From Streptomyces lincolnensis (lineage in GTDB: Bacteria > Actinomycetota > Actinomycetes > Streptomycetales > Streptomycetaceae), in contig NZ_CP016438.1 of assembly GCF_001685355.1 (NCBI RefSeq), positions 5,332,001 to 5,396,000 on the forward strand: a stretch of 64,000 nt of DNA, read 5' to 3'. A program made the translations under genes and the position numbers. How positions within the stretch are numbered: the first letter of the stretch is position 1; each line of letters opens with the position of its first letter. Under the pieces are notes generated by a model, which was given only the letters and a program-made list of their open reading frames with translations, was not told the origin of the DNA and did not search any database. Positions 8,479 through 17,705 of this stretch are shown piece after piece.

Positions 8479-8690
8479 CGGCGGTAGTTCCCCTTGTCCT
8501 CGAAGAGGTCCAGGTTGAAGGCCCCCTCTTCGGCTGCCGCTCGCAGGCGGGTGAGGGCGAGAGCGCGCCGTCGGTTCTCCAGCACCTCGCGCAGGGCGGT
8601 GTTCACCGTCTCCTTCTTGGTGCTGGTGCCGAGGGCCTTGGCCACGTCCGCCACCAGCTGATCGTCGAGATCGATCACGGTTCGGCTCAT
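8475..8690 (-). CDS. vapB: VapB-family antitoxin (ribbon-helix-helix type)
   Basis: 71 residues. The N-terminus SRTVIDLDDQLVADVAKALG matches a ribbon-helix-helix DNA-binding antitoxin, and the acidic/hydrophobic C-terminus (AFNLDLFEDKGNYRR) is the part expected to wrap the toxin's active site. Coupled to vapC. The upstream region holds a -10-like TATACT (minus strand, 8739-8744) within a palindromic operator candidate, consistent with autorepression by the VapBC complex. Confidence 0.92.
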   Translation of the reverse strand: MSRTVIDLDDQLVADVAKALGTSTKKETVNTALREVLENRRRALALTRLRAAAEEGAFNLDLFEDKGNYRR

Positions 8691-8717
8691 CTGCTGCCCT
8701 CCGTAGGTGCTGACCTG

Positions 8718-8748
8718 AAGATATCACCCGAGCTATCAAGTATATCTT
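8718..8748 (-). promoter_or_regulatory. Candidate vapBC promoter/operator with inverted repeat
   Basis: AAGATAT (8718-8724) and ATATCTT (8742-8748) form an inverted repeat around an AT-rich spacer that includes a minus-strand TATACT -10-like box. It lies 28-58 bases before vapB, where autoregulatory antitoxin sites are usually found. Confidence 0.5.
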
Positions 8749-8774
8749 GCTTCGCACATATGGGTGGTGAACCC

Positions 8775-9986
8775 CTACCGCGACAGCTGTCGCCCGCCGA
8801 ACTCACCCGTCCCCGTGGCCTGCTTCCACCAGGTCTCCAGGCCCGTCTGGTCGAAGGTCCGCCAGTTCGGGGTCTCGGTGACCAGGGCGCGCCCGAGCCG
8901 CCGCCCGAGGTCGAGCATGACCCGGCCGGAGGGCGCGCGGCCGGTGTCGTAGGCGGCCAGGCCCTCGGACCAGGTGGTCGTGGAGGTGAGGGCCGTCTCC
9001 AGGACCGTGGCGTCCTGGAGGGCCTTCACGGCGCCCGCGCCCGTGTGCGGGCGGGCGACCGTGGCCGCGTCGCCGATGAGCAGGGCCCGGCCCACGGCGT
9101 AGTGGGGCGCGGTGAAGTCGTACAGGGGCTGGAGGAACAGCTCGTCGTGGACCGTCGCCCGCACCAGGTCGGCCCAGTACGGGGGCAGCGACTCGGCGCA
9201 GACATCGGCGAGATGGGCGCGCAGCCCGTCACCGGCCGTGCCCGGGGGCAGGCTCGTGGGGGTGTCCATGCCCTGGTCCAGGCCCGGGGGCGGGGTCGTG
9301 TAGAGGATCCAGTTGACGCGGTGCCCGCCGGTCTCGTCCGGGATGCGGTACACGACGAGATGGCCGCCCTCGAAGACGATGTACGCCCCCTCGTCCTCGG
9401 GCAGCAACTGCGCCGCGTTCAGCCGGCTCGCCGGGTAGGCGCCGCGCCAGGCCAGGTATCCGGCGTACTCGGGGCGGACGTCGGCGTACACCGACGCGCG
9501 CACCGCGGAGCGGTAGCCGTCCGCGCCGACCACCACGTCGTAGCGCTCACTGCGTCCGCCCGTGTGGACCTCGGCGCCCTCCGGCGTGGCCTCGACCGCC
9601 TCGACCACCGAGCCGGGCCGGACGTCGGCCGTCCCGGGCATCCGGCGGCGCAGGTCGTGCCAGAGCGAGCCCCAGTTGTAGGTGCGGAACGGGAAGGGCA
9701 GTACGGCGATCTCGCGGCCCAGCGGGTGGTGCGCGGCCGCGTCGTCACGGACGTAGTAGCGGCTGCGGGTGATCTGCACCCACGGTATGGAGGCGTCGAG
9801 GTAGCCGGCCGACTCCAGTTCCGCGTAGCGGGCGTTGTGCACGGCGACCCCGACCCCGCGGTCGGTCATACGGCCCGCCGCCCGCTCGTACACCGTGATC
9901 TCCTCGGCCCCGGCCCGCCGCAGCGCCAGCGCCGCCGCGCACCCCGCGATGCTCCCGCCCACCACCGCGACCCGACCACTGTGCAT
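8775..9986 (-). CDS. FAD-dependent monooxygenase (UbiH/salicylate hydroxylase-like)
   Basis: 403 residues from the ATG at 9986, with GGAGG 6 bases upstream; a longer frame begins 28 codons earlier without support. The N-terminal dinucleotide-binding fold reads VAVVGGSIAGCAAALALRR, and the second FAD motif, GRALLIGDAAT, lies in the last third. Group A flavin monooxygenases use NAD(P)H and O2 to hydroxylate aromatic or polyketide-like substrates in the cytoplasm. No partner reductase or pathway genes adjoin it, so the substrate cannot be named. It is probably transcribed alone. Confidence 0.85.
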   Translation of the reverse strand: MHSGRVAVVGGSIAGCAAALALRRAGAEEITVYERAAGRMTDRGVGVAVHNARYAELESAGYLDASIPWVQITRSRYYVRDDAAAHHPLGREIAVLPFPFRTYNWGSLWHDLRRRMPGTADVRPGSVVEAVEATPEGAEVHTGGRSERYDVVVGADGYRSAVRASVYADVRPEYAGYLAWRGAYPASRLNAAQLLPEDEGAYIVFEGGHLVVYRIPDETGGHRVNWILYTTPPPGLDQGMDTPTSLPPGTAGDGLRAHLADVCAESLPPYWADLVRATVHDELFLQPLYDFTAPHYAVGRALLIGDAATVARPHTGAGAVKALQDATVLETALTSTTTWSEGLAAYDTGRAPSGRVMLDLGRRLGRALVTETPNWRTFDQTGLETWWKQATGTGEFGGRQLSR

Positions 9987-10118
9987 GTCGTGCCTCCGCA
10001 GCTCGCCCGTTCTGCGCACGGCGCCACTGCGGCGGATCGTGCCCGGCCATGATGTCAGCCGCGTGATCACGGCGAATCAACAGCACGTGCAGATACGGGG
10101 GAGTTGCCGGACGGCCGT

Positions 10119-10889
10119 CTACCGCACGGGGAAGCCGAAGGCGTACCCCTGCTCCTTCAGCCACGGCAGGACCTCTTCGAGGGCGGCCACGGTCTCGGAG
10201 CGGTCGCCGCCGGCGTCGTGGAAGAGGAGGGTCGGGCCGTTGGAGATCTCGTCCTTGACGGTGGCGACGATGGTGTTCGTGCCGGGGAGCTCGAAGTCCT
10301 TGGTGTCGACGTTCCAGCCGAGCGGGCGCATGCCGTGGGACGCGGCGAGGTGGCGGCTGTAGGGGGTGAAGGCGCCGCCCGGCGCCCGGTAGTACAGCGG
10401 GCGGACGCCCCCGGACGCCTCGGTGATCATGCGTTCGGCGTCGAGGATCTGCTGGGACTGGTAGGCCTTGGACTTGTGGTCCATGGTGACGTCGTGCGAG
10501 ACGGTGTGGTCGCAGAGCCGGTGCCCGGCCGCCACCACCGCCTTGACCAGGTCGGGGTGGGCGCGGGCCTGGGTGCCCACCATGCAGAACGTGGCCTTCA
10601 CGCCGTTGTCCCGCAGCACCTCCAGCACCCGCGGTGTCCACACGGGGTCCGGCCCGTCGTCGATGGTGATGTTGACGCCGCGGGCGCCCCCGTCCGAGGC
10701 GTGCACGATCTCCGCCGACACCGGCGCCGCCTTCCGGGCGTGCGGCTTCGCCGACGACTTGACCGGAGGGCGCCCCTCGGCCGAGCCGACCTGCGCGTTC
10801 CAGAACGAGGCCATGGCGGCCACCGCGGTCACTCCGAGTGCCGCCGCGAGCACCTGGCCGTACCAACGCCGTCCACCACTTCGCACCAT
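10119..10889 (-). CDS. Secreted polysaccharide deacetylase (NodB-type)
   Basis: 256 residues with an N-terminal membrane/signal segment (about 11-28, AAALGVTAVAAMASFW). The NodB domain follows: TIDDGPDP with D77 and D78, the metal-binding pair H128/H132 in HTVSH, the YRAPGG motif and a late LLFHD. The family removes acetyl groups from N-acetylglucosamine polymers such as peptidoglycan or chitin at the cell surface. It lies in a run of envelope genes but as a separate minus-strand unit. Confidence 0.9.
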   Translation of the reverse strand: MVRSGGRRWYGQVLAAALGVTAVAAMASFWNAQVGSAEGRPPVKSSAKPHARKAAPVSAEIVHASDGGARGVNITIDDGPDPVWTPRVLEVLRDNGVKATFCMVGTQARAHPDLVKAVVAAGHRLCDHTVSHDVTMDHKSKAYQSQQILDAERMITEASGGVRPLYYRAPGGAFTPYSRHLAASHGMRPLGWNVDTKDFELPGTNTIVATVKDEISNGPTLLFHDAGGDRSETVAALEEVLPWLKEQGYAFGFPVR

Positions 10890-11076
10890 GTCTGCCGTTC
10901 CCTGTCGTCGCCGTGGATCTGTGCATCCGGCAAGAGGGGGGAAGTCGGCCGGGGGATCCGCCTGTTACCGACCTCGGACAATTCCCCCCGGGGGACGGGG
11001 CGGACGGGTGGGCGCAGAACGAGAGCCGGCGCGGAAAGAACCTTCCTCGCCTTCCGGCCCTCTCAGGAGGTGACCG

Positions 11077-11313
11077 CAACCGCGAGCGAGAAGAAGGGGA
11101 GACGGCGCCTCCGTCCTGCTGGGCACCCTGCTGTGGGACGTGATCGGGCTGCTCACCCTGTACGGCACGGTCTTCGTCGTCCCCGACGACGCGACCCGCG
11201 GGCTGGTCCGCCTGGGCTTCGCCGTGGCCTCGGCCGCCTATGTCCTGTTCTGGCCGGTACGGGACCGGCGGCGCTCACGGACCGCGCGGAAGCCCGCACC
11301 CGTGACTCCGTGA
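11077..11313 (+). pseudogene. Possible small membrane-protein gene, frameshifted or mis-started
   Basis: The 10890-11431 gap holds an open stretch ending at 11313 that encodes hydrophobic segments (LLGTLLWDVIGLLTLYG and FAVASAAYVLFW), then a basic tail. The only in-frame ATG/GTG start is the GTG at 11140, after the first hydrophobic residues. A better N-terminus (TATASEKKGRR) lies in another frame after AGGAGG at 11065-11070. A one-base change between the two would create a normal two-TM protein. This could be a decayed gene or a sequence error. Confidence 0.3.
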
Positions 11314-11431
11314 CTCCGTGACGAGACGCTCCTTGCCCTTTTTGTGCTCATTGAGGGAACGCGGAGGGCTCCACGGCCCTCCTTCCGGATGAAGGAAAAA
11401 CGCACGGCAGGGAAACCGGGGAACGAGTGGC

Positions 11432-12718
11432 ATGGGGCTGACCAGCGAGACGACCGTATATGTGATGGTGGCCCTCGCCGCCGTCTGCGTGGCGCTGCTG
11501 GTCTGGCTGTGGCCACGGTTCGCCCGCCAGGGGTGGCGGCAGGTGCTCGCCCGGCTGGTGGCCGTCGGGACGACCCAGGTGGTCATCATCGCGGCGTTCG
11601 CGTGCTGGCTGAACTCGTCGTACCAGTTCTTCGGATCGTGGGGCGAACTCTTCGGCCGCGTCGAGACGGCCCCGGTCGGAGTGACACAGGCGGGGGGCCC
11701 GGGGGTCGGCACGGGGAACGACGTCGCCGTGCGGGGAGCCCTGGTGCAGCCGGCCGGCGACGAGCAGTTGAGCCGGGTCAGCGGGCTGCCCGCCGGCCCC
11801 GCCGCGGTGACCGGGCGGGTGGAGTCCGTCAAGGTCATCGGCCGGCGCACGGGCGTGGTCGACCCGGCCTTCGTCTATCTGCCGCCGCAGTACTTCCAGA
11901 AGGCGTACCAGCGGCAGCGTTTCCCGGTGATCGTCGCGCTCAGCGGTTACCCGGGCAGCATCTTCAACCTCGCGCAGCATCTGCGGGTGTCGCAGACCGC
12001 CGGGGAACTCCAGAGGAGCGGCCGGATGCAGCCGACCGTCATGGTGATGATCCGGCCGACGATCGCCCCGCCGCGCGACACCGAGTGCGTGAACGTACCG
12101 GGTGGTCCGCAGACCGAGACCTTCCTCGCCAAGGATCTTCCCGAGGCCCTGAAGTCCGCCTACCGGGTGGGCCACGACGCCAGTGCCTGGGGTGTCATGG
12201 GCTACTCCTCCGGCGGCAGCTGCGCCCTGCAACTGACGATGCGCGATCCGCACGTGTACACGACGGCCGCCGCCCTGTCGCCCGACTACAAGGTCAAGGA
12301 CGATCCGACGACCGGCGATCTCTTCGGCAGCGGCCCGGGCCGCGCCGACCGGATCAACGGCCACGACCTGATGTGGCGGCTCAAGCACCTGCCCGCCCCC
12401 CAGGTCTCCGTCCTGGTGGCCGAGAGCAAGCACGGCGAGCGGGGCTATCCGCAGACGCAGGCCTTCATCAAGGCCGTCAAGGCGCCCATGCGGGTCGCGT
12501 CGATCCTGCCCGAGCACGGCAGCCACAACTTCCCGACCTGGGTGCAGGAGATGCCCCCCGCCCTTGAGTGGATGAGCCGGCAGCTGACGTTCCCCCAGGA
12601 CGTCGTGCCCCGCCACGTCAAGAAGGGGGCGGGGGCCGCCGACCGCCCCGCGACCGGTCACGGCACCCTGCGCGCCGACGGCACGGAACCCACACCCACC
12701 GCCGGGACGCGCCGGTGA
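11432..12718 (+). CDS. Membrane-anchored esterase of the Esterase D/antigen 85-like alpha/beta-hydrolase family
   Basis: 428 residues. Hydrophobic segments lie near residues 10-28 and 44-62, so the catalytic domain is probably outside the membrane. The nucleophile elbow is GYSSGG, with the terminal catalytic His in LPEHGSHNF. The overall pattern (FPVIVALSGYPG, then GYSSGG, then EHGSHNF) matches the Esterase D family that includes mycolyl/acyl transferases. Streptomyces lack mycolic acids, so an acyl-ester hydrolase or transferase on a surface component is likelier. The C-terminal tail is low-complexity. Confidence 0.85.
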   Translation: MGLTSETTVYVMVALAAVCVALLVWLWPRFARQGWRQVLARLVAVGTTQVVIIAAFACWLNSSYQFFGSWGELFGRVETAPVGVTQAGGPGVGTGNDVAVRGALVQPAGDEQLSRVSGLPAGPAAVTGRVESVKVIGRRTGVVDPAFVYLPPQYFQKAYQRQRFPVIVALSGYPGSIFNLAQHLRVSQTAGELQRSGRMQPTVMVMIRPTIAPPRDTECVNVPGGPQTETFLAKDLPEALKSAYRVGHDASAWGVMGYSSGGSCALQLTMRDPHVYTTAAALSPDYKVKDDPTTGDLFGSGPGRADRINGHDLMWRLKHLPAPQVSVLVAESKHGERGYPQTQAFIKAVKAPMRVASILPEHGSHNFPTWVQEMPPALEWMSRQLTFPQDVVPRHVKKGAGAADRPATGHGTLRADGTEPTPTAGTRR

Positions 12719-12736
12719 CGCCTCCCCGGGCACTCC

Positions 12737-13951
12737 TCAGCGCAGCGCGCTCATCCCCTTCCACTCGGCCCACGGGACGTTCCACGCGCCGAAGCCGTTC
12801 CCCGGCGCGACCACGCCCTTGGTGTCCTTGCCGGTGATCTCGAACGGGTCGCCCGGCCGCACCTGCGCGTAGAACCAGGCCGCGTCCGCGTCGCTCATCC
12901 CTATGCACCCGGAGCTCTGGTTCGAGTTGCCGAACCAGCGGGCGTTCCACGGGGCGGCGTGCGCGTACATGCCCGACCAGGTCAGCCGCATCGAGTGGTC
13001 GACCATCTTGTTGTAGGCGTCGGCCAGGCCCACGGTCTCGGAGTTCATGTTGATGGTGCCCTCCTTGGCCATGAGGACGGCGGTCCCGCGCCAGGAGCGC
13101 TTGTCGCCGCCGGGCGTGCCGCCGGAGACCGGTATGCGCCGGACCGTCTCGCCGTCGCGCAGGAGGGTGAGCCGGTGGTGGTCGAGGTCGACCTTGACGA
13201 TCTGCCGGGCGCCGACGGTGAAGCTGGTCGTGTAGTCGCGTACGAACCAGCCGCCGCCCGCGCCCGAGTCGGTGCCGTTCAGCTCGGCGTTCAGCGTCAC
13301 CTTGGTCCCGGGCTTCCAGTACGCCTTGGGCCGCCAGTCGACCCGGTCCCGGCCCGACCAGTCGCGGATCCAGCCCCAGGAGCCCTCGGTGCCGTTCGAG
13401 GTGGTGACCTTGAGCTGCTTCTCGACCTCGGCCCGGTTCCTGACGGGGTTGTCGAAGACCAGGGAGATCGGCTGGGCGACGCCGACGGTGGTGCCGGTGC
13501 CCGGACGCCAGTCGACCTTGTTGACCTGGCCGGCCGCAGCGGTGGTGAAGGCGGCCTTGGTGGTCCTGGCGGTTCCGGCCCCGGACCGGGTCGCCGCCGT
13601 CACCTCGTACGCCGCGCCGGGCACGGCCTTGCGGGCGGAGACCCACGACCGGCCGTCGGCGGCGACCTTCCCGGTGAGCCGGTGGCCCTCGGCGTCGGTG
13701 ACGGTCACCGCGGTGAGCCTGCCGCCCGCGGCCGTGACCCGCACGGGCTCGCCCGCCCGGACCCGTTCTCCCGTGGGCGTGACGGTGACCGTGACCGGCC
13801 GGTCGTCGGCGTTCGGCTTCATCTTGGTGTCCGGGGCGCCGGTGGTCCCGCTCGACGAGCAGGCGGCGAGCGGGACCAGCAGGGCGGCCACGGCGGTGGC
13901 CATGACGGTGGCCCGGACACGGGCGTGGGCGAGTGCACGGGTGCGGGGCAA
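12737..13951 (-). CDS. L,D-transpeptidase lipoprotein (YkuD domain)
   Basis: 404 residues from a TTG at 13951, supported by GGAGG 5 bases upstream. A lipobox LAAC lies near residue 31. Two Ig-like domains precede the YkuD catalytic domain, whose signature runs from YAHAAPWN through SSGCIGMS with the nucleophilic Cys. L,D-transpeptidases make 3-3 cross-links in peptidoglycan outside the membrane. The domain order (lipobox, two Ig-like domains, YkuD, C-terminal subdomain) matches actinobacterial Ldt enzymes. It is divergent from the FemX-like/MurJ operon, so this is an envelope-biogenesis neighbourhood. Confidence 0.93.
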   Translation of the reverse strand: MPRTRALAHARVRATVMATAVAALLVPLAACSSSGTTGAPDTKMKPNADDRPVTVTVTPTGERVRAGEPVRVTAAGGRLTAVTVTDAEGHRLTGKVAADGRSWVSARKAVPGAAYEVTAATRSGAGTARTTKAAFTTAAAGQVNKVDWRPGTGTTVGVAQPISLVFDNPVRNRAEVEKQLKVTTSNGTEGSWGWIRDWSGRDRVDWRPKAYWKPGTKVTLNAELNGTDSGAGGGWFVRDYTTSFTVGARQIVKVDLDHHRLTLLRDGETVRRIPVSGGTPGGDKRSWRGTAVLMAKEGTINMNSETVGLADAYNKMVDHSMRLTWSGMYAHAAPWNARWFGNSNQSSGCIGMSDADAAWFYAQVRPGDPFEITGKDTKGVVAPGNGFGAWNVPWAEWKGMSALR

Positions 13952-14155
13952 CAGGACCTCCGGGAGCGGCGAACAGGGCTGGATGCCGTGACTGTAGAGC
14001 CGGAAAACCCGAGGTCAGCCGCTGTGGAGCGATGTGACGGCGTCTGGTGAGGAACGGTCATGGTCCCGTCACATTCGCCGCGCGGAGCGGTCATGGACCG
14101 CTGTGAACCTCCTGTCAGTCCCCGCGACCGGCCCGGGGAGAAGGAGGCTCAGACT

Positions 14156-15367
14156 GTGTCAGCGCTGCTCGTGCCGCCCAGCCGCGTGTGCCCGGCACCG
14201 AACCGGGACGTGGCCCTGTGCCCCATCACCGCGGAGACCTACCGCGCCTTCCTCGCGTCCCCCGAGGGCGCCGCGCTCGGCGCCGGTTTCCTCCAGTGCC
14301 CGTCCTGGGGTGACGTCAAGGAGGGCTGGCGCTCCCTCCTGCTCGGCTGGGGCCCGGACCCGGAGGCCGGCGCGCTGACGGGCGTGGCCCTGGTGCTGCT
14401 GCGGCAACTCCCCGGCACCCGCAGGTACTTCGCCTACCTTCCCGAGGGCCCCGTCGCCGACTGGGCCGACCCCGACGTCGACGGCTGGCTCGGTCCGCTC
14501 CTCGAACACCTGCGCAGGTCGGGCGTCTTCGCCGTACGCATCGGCCCGTCGCCCGCCTACCGGCGCTGGGACGCCGACCGGCTCAAGCAGCTCGCCGGCC
14601 CGGGGCGGCGCCTCGGCGACGTCCTCGCCAGCGAGGTCGACCCGCTCGGCACCGCCGTCGCCGAACGGCTGCGCGCCCGGGGCTGGCACCGCTGCGGCGG
14701 GGACGGGACCGGCGGGGCGGGGACCGGAGGGGACGGTGACGCCCAGCCCCGGCACGTCTTCCACGTGCCGCTCGCCGGACGCACCACCGAGGACCTGTGG
14801 TCCGGCCTCAACCAGGAGTGGCGCCGCAACGTCCGCCGGGCCCAGAAGGAGGGCGTGGAGGTGGTGGTGGGCAGCGCGGCCGAACTCCCCGAGTTCTACC
14901 GGCTGCTCGGCATCACCGAGCGGCGCGACGGGTTCCGGCTCGGCCGCTCGCTCGCCTACTACGAGCGTCAGTACGCGGCACTCAACGCCGAGGAGCCGGG
15001 CCGGATGAAGCTGTACCTCGCCCGTCACCGGGGAGAGATCCTGGCCGCCCACACCCTGATCACGGTGGGCCGCCGGGCCTGGTACCAGACCGGCGCCTCG
15101 GCCGACCACCGCCGCGAGGTCCGGCCCTCCAACGCGTTGCAGTGGCGGATGCTCCAGGACGCCCACGCTCTTGGCGCCGACGTCTACGACATGCGCGGGG
15201 TACCCTCCACTCTCGATCCTGAGGAACGTGCGTACGGACTGCTGCGGTGGAAGCTCGGCACCGGGGGACAGGTCGTCGAGACGTTGGGGGAATGGGAGAG
15301 ACCCTTGGGCGGCAGCGCCAACCACACGCTCTACCGCGCCTTCCAGGCGTACCTGAACCGCCGGTGA
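14156..15367 (+). CDS. FemX/FemAB-type peptidyltransferase (lipid II amino-acid addition)
   Basis: 403 residues from the GTG at 14156, with GGAGG 9 bases upstream. Two GNAT-like halves are typical of FemABX enzymes: an N-terminal half with CPSWGDVKEGW and RIGPSPAYR, and a C-terminal half with LNQEWRRNVRRAQKEG, the ERRDGF segment and YDMRGVP. These enzymes add amino acids from aminoacyl-tRNA to the lipid II cross-bridge; in Streptomyces the first bridge residue is glycine. A Gly-rich insertion lies at about 183-195. The stop overlaps the murJ-like start by GTGA, linking precursor modification to export. Confidence 0.88.
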   Translation: MSALLVPPSRVCPAPNRDVALCPITAETYRAFLASPEGAALGAGFLQCPSWGDVKEGWRSLLLGWGPDPEAGALTGVALVLLRQLPGTRRYFAYLPEGPVADWADPDVDGWLGPLLEHLRRSGVFAVRIGPSPAYRRWDADRLKQLAGPGRRLGDVLASEVDPLGTAVAERLRARGWHRCGGDGTGGAGTGGDGDAQPRHVFHVPLAGRTTEDLWSGLNQEWRRNVRRAQKEGVEVVVGSAAELPEFYRLLGITERRDGFRLGRSLAYYERQYAALNAEEPGRMKLYLARHRGEILAAHTLITVGRRAWYQTGASADHRREVRPSNALQWRMLQDAHALGADVYDMRGVPSTLDPEERAYGLLRWKLGTGGQVVETLGEWERPLGGSANHTLYRAFQAYLNRR

Positions 15368-16998
15368 CGCCGACCCGGACAGCCGCGAAGGAGACCGCGA
15401 AGGGGGCCGCGAAGGCCGGCTCCGCCGCGCGCGGCAGTGCCGTCATGGCCGCCGGATCGATCGTCGGCCGCGCCACCGGGTTCGCCCGGTCCGCCGTGGT
15501 CGCGGCGGCGATCGGCACCATCGGGCCGGTCCCCGACGGCTACGCGGTCGGCAACGCCCTGCCCACCATCGTCTACATGCTGCTCCTCGGCGGCGCCCTG
15601 AACGCGGTCTTCGTGCCCGAGCTGGTCAAGGCCGCCAAGGAGCACGCCGACGGCGGTGCCGCGTACACCGACCGGCTGGTCACCGTCTGTGTCCTCGCCC
15701 TGCTGGCGATCACCGCGACCGCCGTGTGGGCGGCCCCCGCGATCGTCGACGTGTACACCGACTACACCGGTGAACAGGCCGCGATGACCACCGCGTTCGC
15801 CCGCTACTGCCTGCCTCAGATCTTCTTCCTCGGGCTCTTCACCCTGCTCGGGCAGGTGCTCAACGCACGGGGCCGGTTCGGCGCGATGATGTGGGCGCCG
15901 GTCCTCAACAACCTCGTCGTCATGGCCGTCTTCGGCCTGTACCTGGCCCTGTCCCTGGGCGGCGGCGACACGCTCACCGCGAGCGAGACCGCGGTCCTCG
16001 GCTGGGGCACGACCGCCGGTATCGCCGCCCAGGCCCTCGCCCTCGTCCCCGCGCTGCGCGCGGCCCGCTTCCGCTGGCGGCCCCGCTTCGACTGGCGCGG
16101 CAGCGGACTGACCCGCCCGCTGCGTGCGGCCGGCTGGCTGGTCCTGCTGGTCCTCGCCAACCAGGCCGCCTACTGGGTCACCACCCGCCTGGCCACCACC
16201 GCGGGTCTCGACGGCGGCCCCGGGTACGGCGCCTACAACAACGCCTACGCCCTGTGGGTCGTACCGCACGGCATCATCACGGTCTCCGTGGTGACCGCCC
16301 TGATGCCCCGCATGAGCGCGGCCGCCGCCGACGGGGACACCGCCGCCGTGCGCCGCGACGTCTCCCACGCCCTGCGCGTGTGCGCCTCGGCCGTCGTCCC
16401 CGCCGCCTGCGCGCTGTTCGCCCTCGCCCAGCCGGTGATGGCCCTCGTCTTCGGCTACGGCAGGACCAGCGCCGCCGACACCGCCGCCATGGCCGGGATC
16501 CTGATGGCCTTCGCGCCGGGCCTGATCGCCCTGTCGGGTCAGTACGTCCTGTCCCGCGCCTTCTACGCGCTCTCCGACACCCGTACGCCGTTCCTGCTCA
16601 ACCTCGTGATCGTCGCCCTCAACGCGGGACTGTCCCTGGCCGCCGCCCACCTGCTGCCCGCCCGCTGGGCCGTGACGGGCATGGCGGCCGGATACTCCCT
16701 GGCGCTGTGCGCCGGCTGGGCGGTGACCGGCCTGGTGCTGAGCCGCCGCCTCGCCGTCGCCCGCCCGCTGCGCTCGTCCGCCGCCGGCGCCCACGCACGG
16801 CTGCTGCTCGCCGCCGTGCCCGCCACCGCGCTGGGCTGTTTCGCGGCCCAGGGAGCGGCACGGGCGGGGGCCCTGGCCGCCGCAACCGCCGGCGCGGCCG
16901 CCGTCGTCCTCGCCTTCGCCCTGCTCGCCCGTCCGCTGCGGCTCGCCGAACTCGACGCGCTGCTCTCCGGCGTACGCCGCAGACGGACCCGGACCTGA
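15364..16998 (+). CDS. MurJ/MviN-family lipid II flippase
   Basis: 544 residues from the GTG at 15364, overlapping the femX-like stop. About 14 hydrophobic segments are visible. MurJ hallmarks include an early GRATGFARSAVVAAAIG, then NALPTIVYMLLLGGALNAVFVPEL, NARGRFGAMMWAPVLNN and FYALSDTRTP. MurJ flips lipid II across the membrane. Streptomyces usually carry a longer essential MurJ with a kinase-like tail; this tail-less copy tied to a FemX-like transferase and a two-component system is likely a second, specialised flippase. Confidence 0.9.
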   Translation: MTPTRTAAKETAKGAAKAGSAARGSAVMAAGSIVGRATGFARSAVVAAAIGTIGPVPDGYAVGNALPTIVYMLLLGGALNAVFVPELVKAAKEHADGGAAYTDRLVTVCVLALLAITATAVWAAPAIVDVYTDYTGEQAAMTTAFARYCLPQIFFLGLFTLLGQVLNARGRFGAMMWAPVLNNLVVMAVFGLYLALSLGGGDTLTASETAVLGWGTTAGIAAQALALVPALRAARFRWRPRFDWRGSGLTRPLRAAGWLVLLVLANQAAYWVTTRLATTAGLDGGPGYGAYNNAYALWVVPHGIITVSVVTALMPRMSAAAADGDTAAVRRDVSHALRVCASAVVPAACALFALAQPVMALVFGYGRTSAADTAAMAGILMAFAPGLIALSGQYVLSRAFYALSDTRTPFLLNLVIVALNAGLSLAAAHLLPARWAVTGMAAGYSLALCAGWAVTGLVLSRRLAVARPLRSSAAGAHARLLLAAVPATALGCFAAQGAARAGALAAATAGAAAVVLAFALLARPLRLAELDALLSGVRRRRTRT

Positions 16999-17021
16999 TC
17001 ACCACCGAGGGAGACCTGCCG

Positions 17022-17705
17022 ATGCCCCGCGTGCTCCTCATCGAGGACGACCCCTCCGTACGCGAGGGGGTCGAACTCGGGCTGCGCCGCCGCGGCCACG
17101 ACGTACGGGCGGCCGCGACCGGCGAGACCGGCCTCGCGGCGATGGCCGAATTCCGCCCCGATCTGCTCCTGTTGGACCTGATGCTGCCCGGCATGAACGG
17201 CGTCCAGGTCTGCCGCCAGGTCCGCGAGCACAGCCAGCTGCCGATCATCATGCTCACCGCGCGCGGCGACGACTTCGACGTGGTCATCGGCCTGGAGGCA
17301 GGGGCCGACGACTACATCGTCAAGCCCGCCCGCCCCGAGGTGATCGAGGCCCGCATCCGTGCCGTACTGCGCCGCCTGGACGACAGCGGCCCGGGCCGCC
17401 CGGCCATCGAGGTCTACGGCGAACTCACCATCGACCGGGTCGGACTGACCGTCACCAAGGCCGGCCGGCCGCTCGCGCTCGCGCCCTCAGAACTCAAGCT
17501 CCTGCTGCACCTGTGCGCCGCCCCCGAGCAGGTGTTCAGCAGGCAGCAACTGCTGGAGCACGTCTGGGAGCACAGCTACCACGCCGACGCCCGGCTGGTC
17601 GACGCGTGCGTCGCCCGGCTGCGCGGCAAGATCGAGGACGAGGCCGGCAGCCCCCGCTACGTCCAGACACTGCGGGGCTTCGGTTACCGCTTCGGCCCGC
17701 TGTGA
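17022..17705 (+). CDS. OmpR-family response regulator (AfsQ1/CseB-like)
   Basis: 227 residues. The receiver domain contains the acidic pocket (IEDD), phosphoacceptor D52 (LLDLMLPG), the switch residue in IIMLTAR and conserved K (IVKPARPE). A C-terminal winged-helix domain ends YVQTLRGFGYRFG, typical of OmpR-type DNA binding. It starts 23 bases after murJ and its stop overlaps the kinase start by GTGA. The kinase plus lipoprotein arrangement resembles afsQ1-Q2-Q3 and cseB/C envelope-stress loci; orthology is not established. Confidence 0.92.
   Translation: MPRVLLIEDDPSVREGVELGLRRRGHDVRAAATGETGLAAMAEFRPDLLLLDLMLPGMNGVQVCRQVREHSQLPIIMLTARGDDFDVVIGLEAGADDYIVKPARPEVIEARIRAVLRRLDDSGPGRPAIEVYGELTIDRVGLTVTKAGRPLALAPSELKLLLHLCAAPEQVFSRQQLLEHVWEHSYHADARLVDACVARLRGKIEDEAGSPRYVQTLRGFGYRFGPL

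Noticed and set aside
15331..16794. Long minus-strand open frame opposite the murJ-like gene.
   Set aside because: Composition-driven; translation is Gly/Gln/Arg-rich without motifs, while the plus strand encodes a clear flippase.
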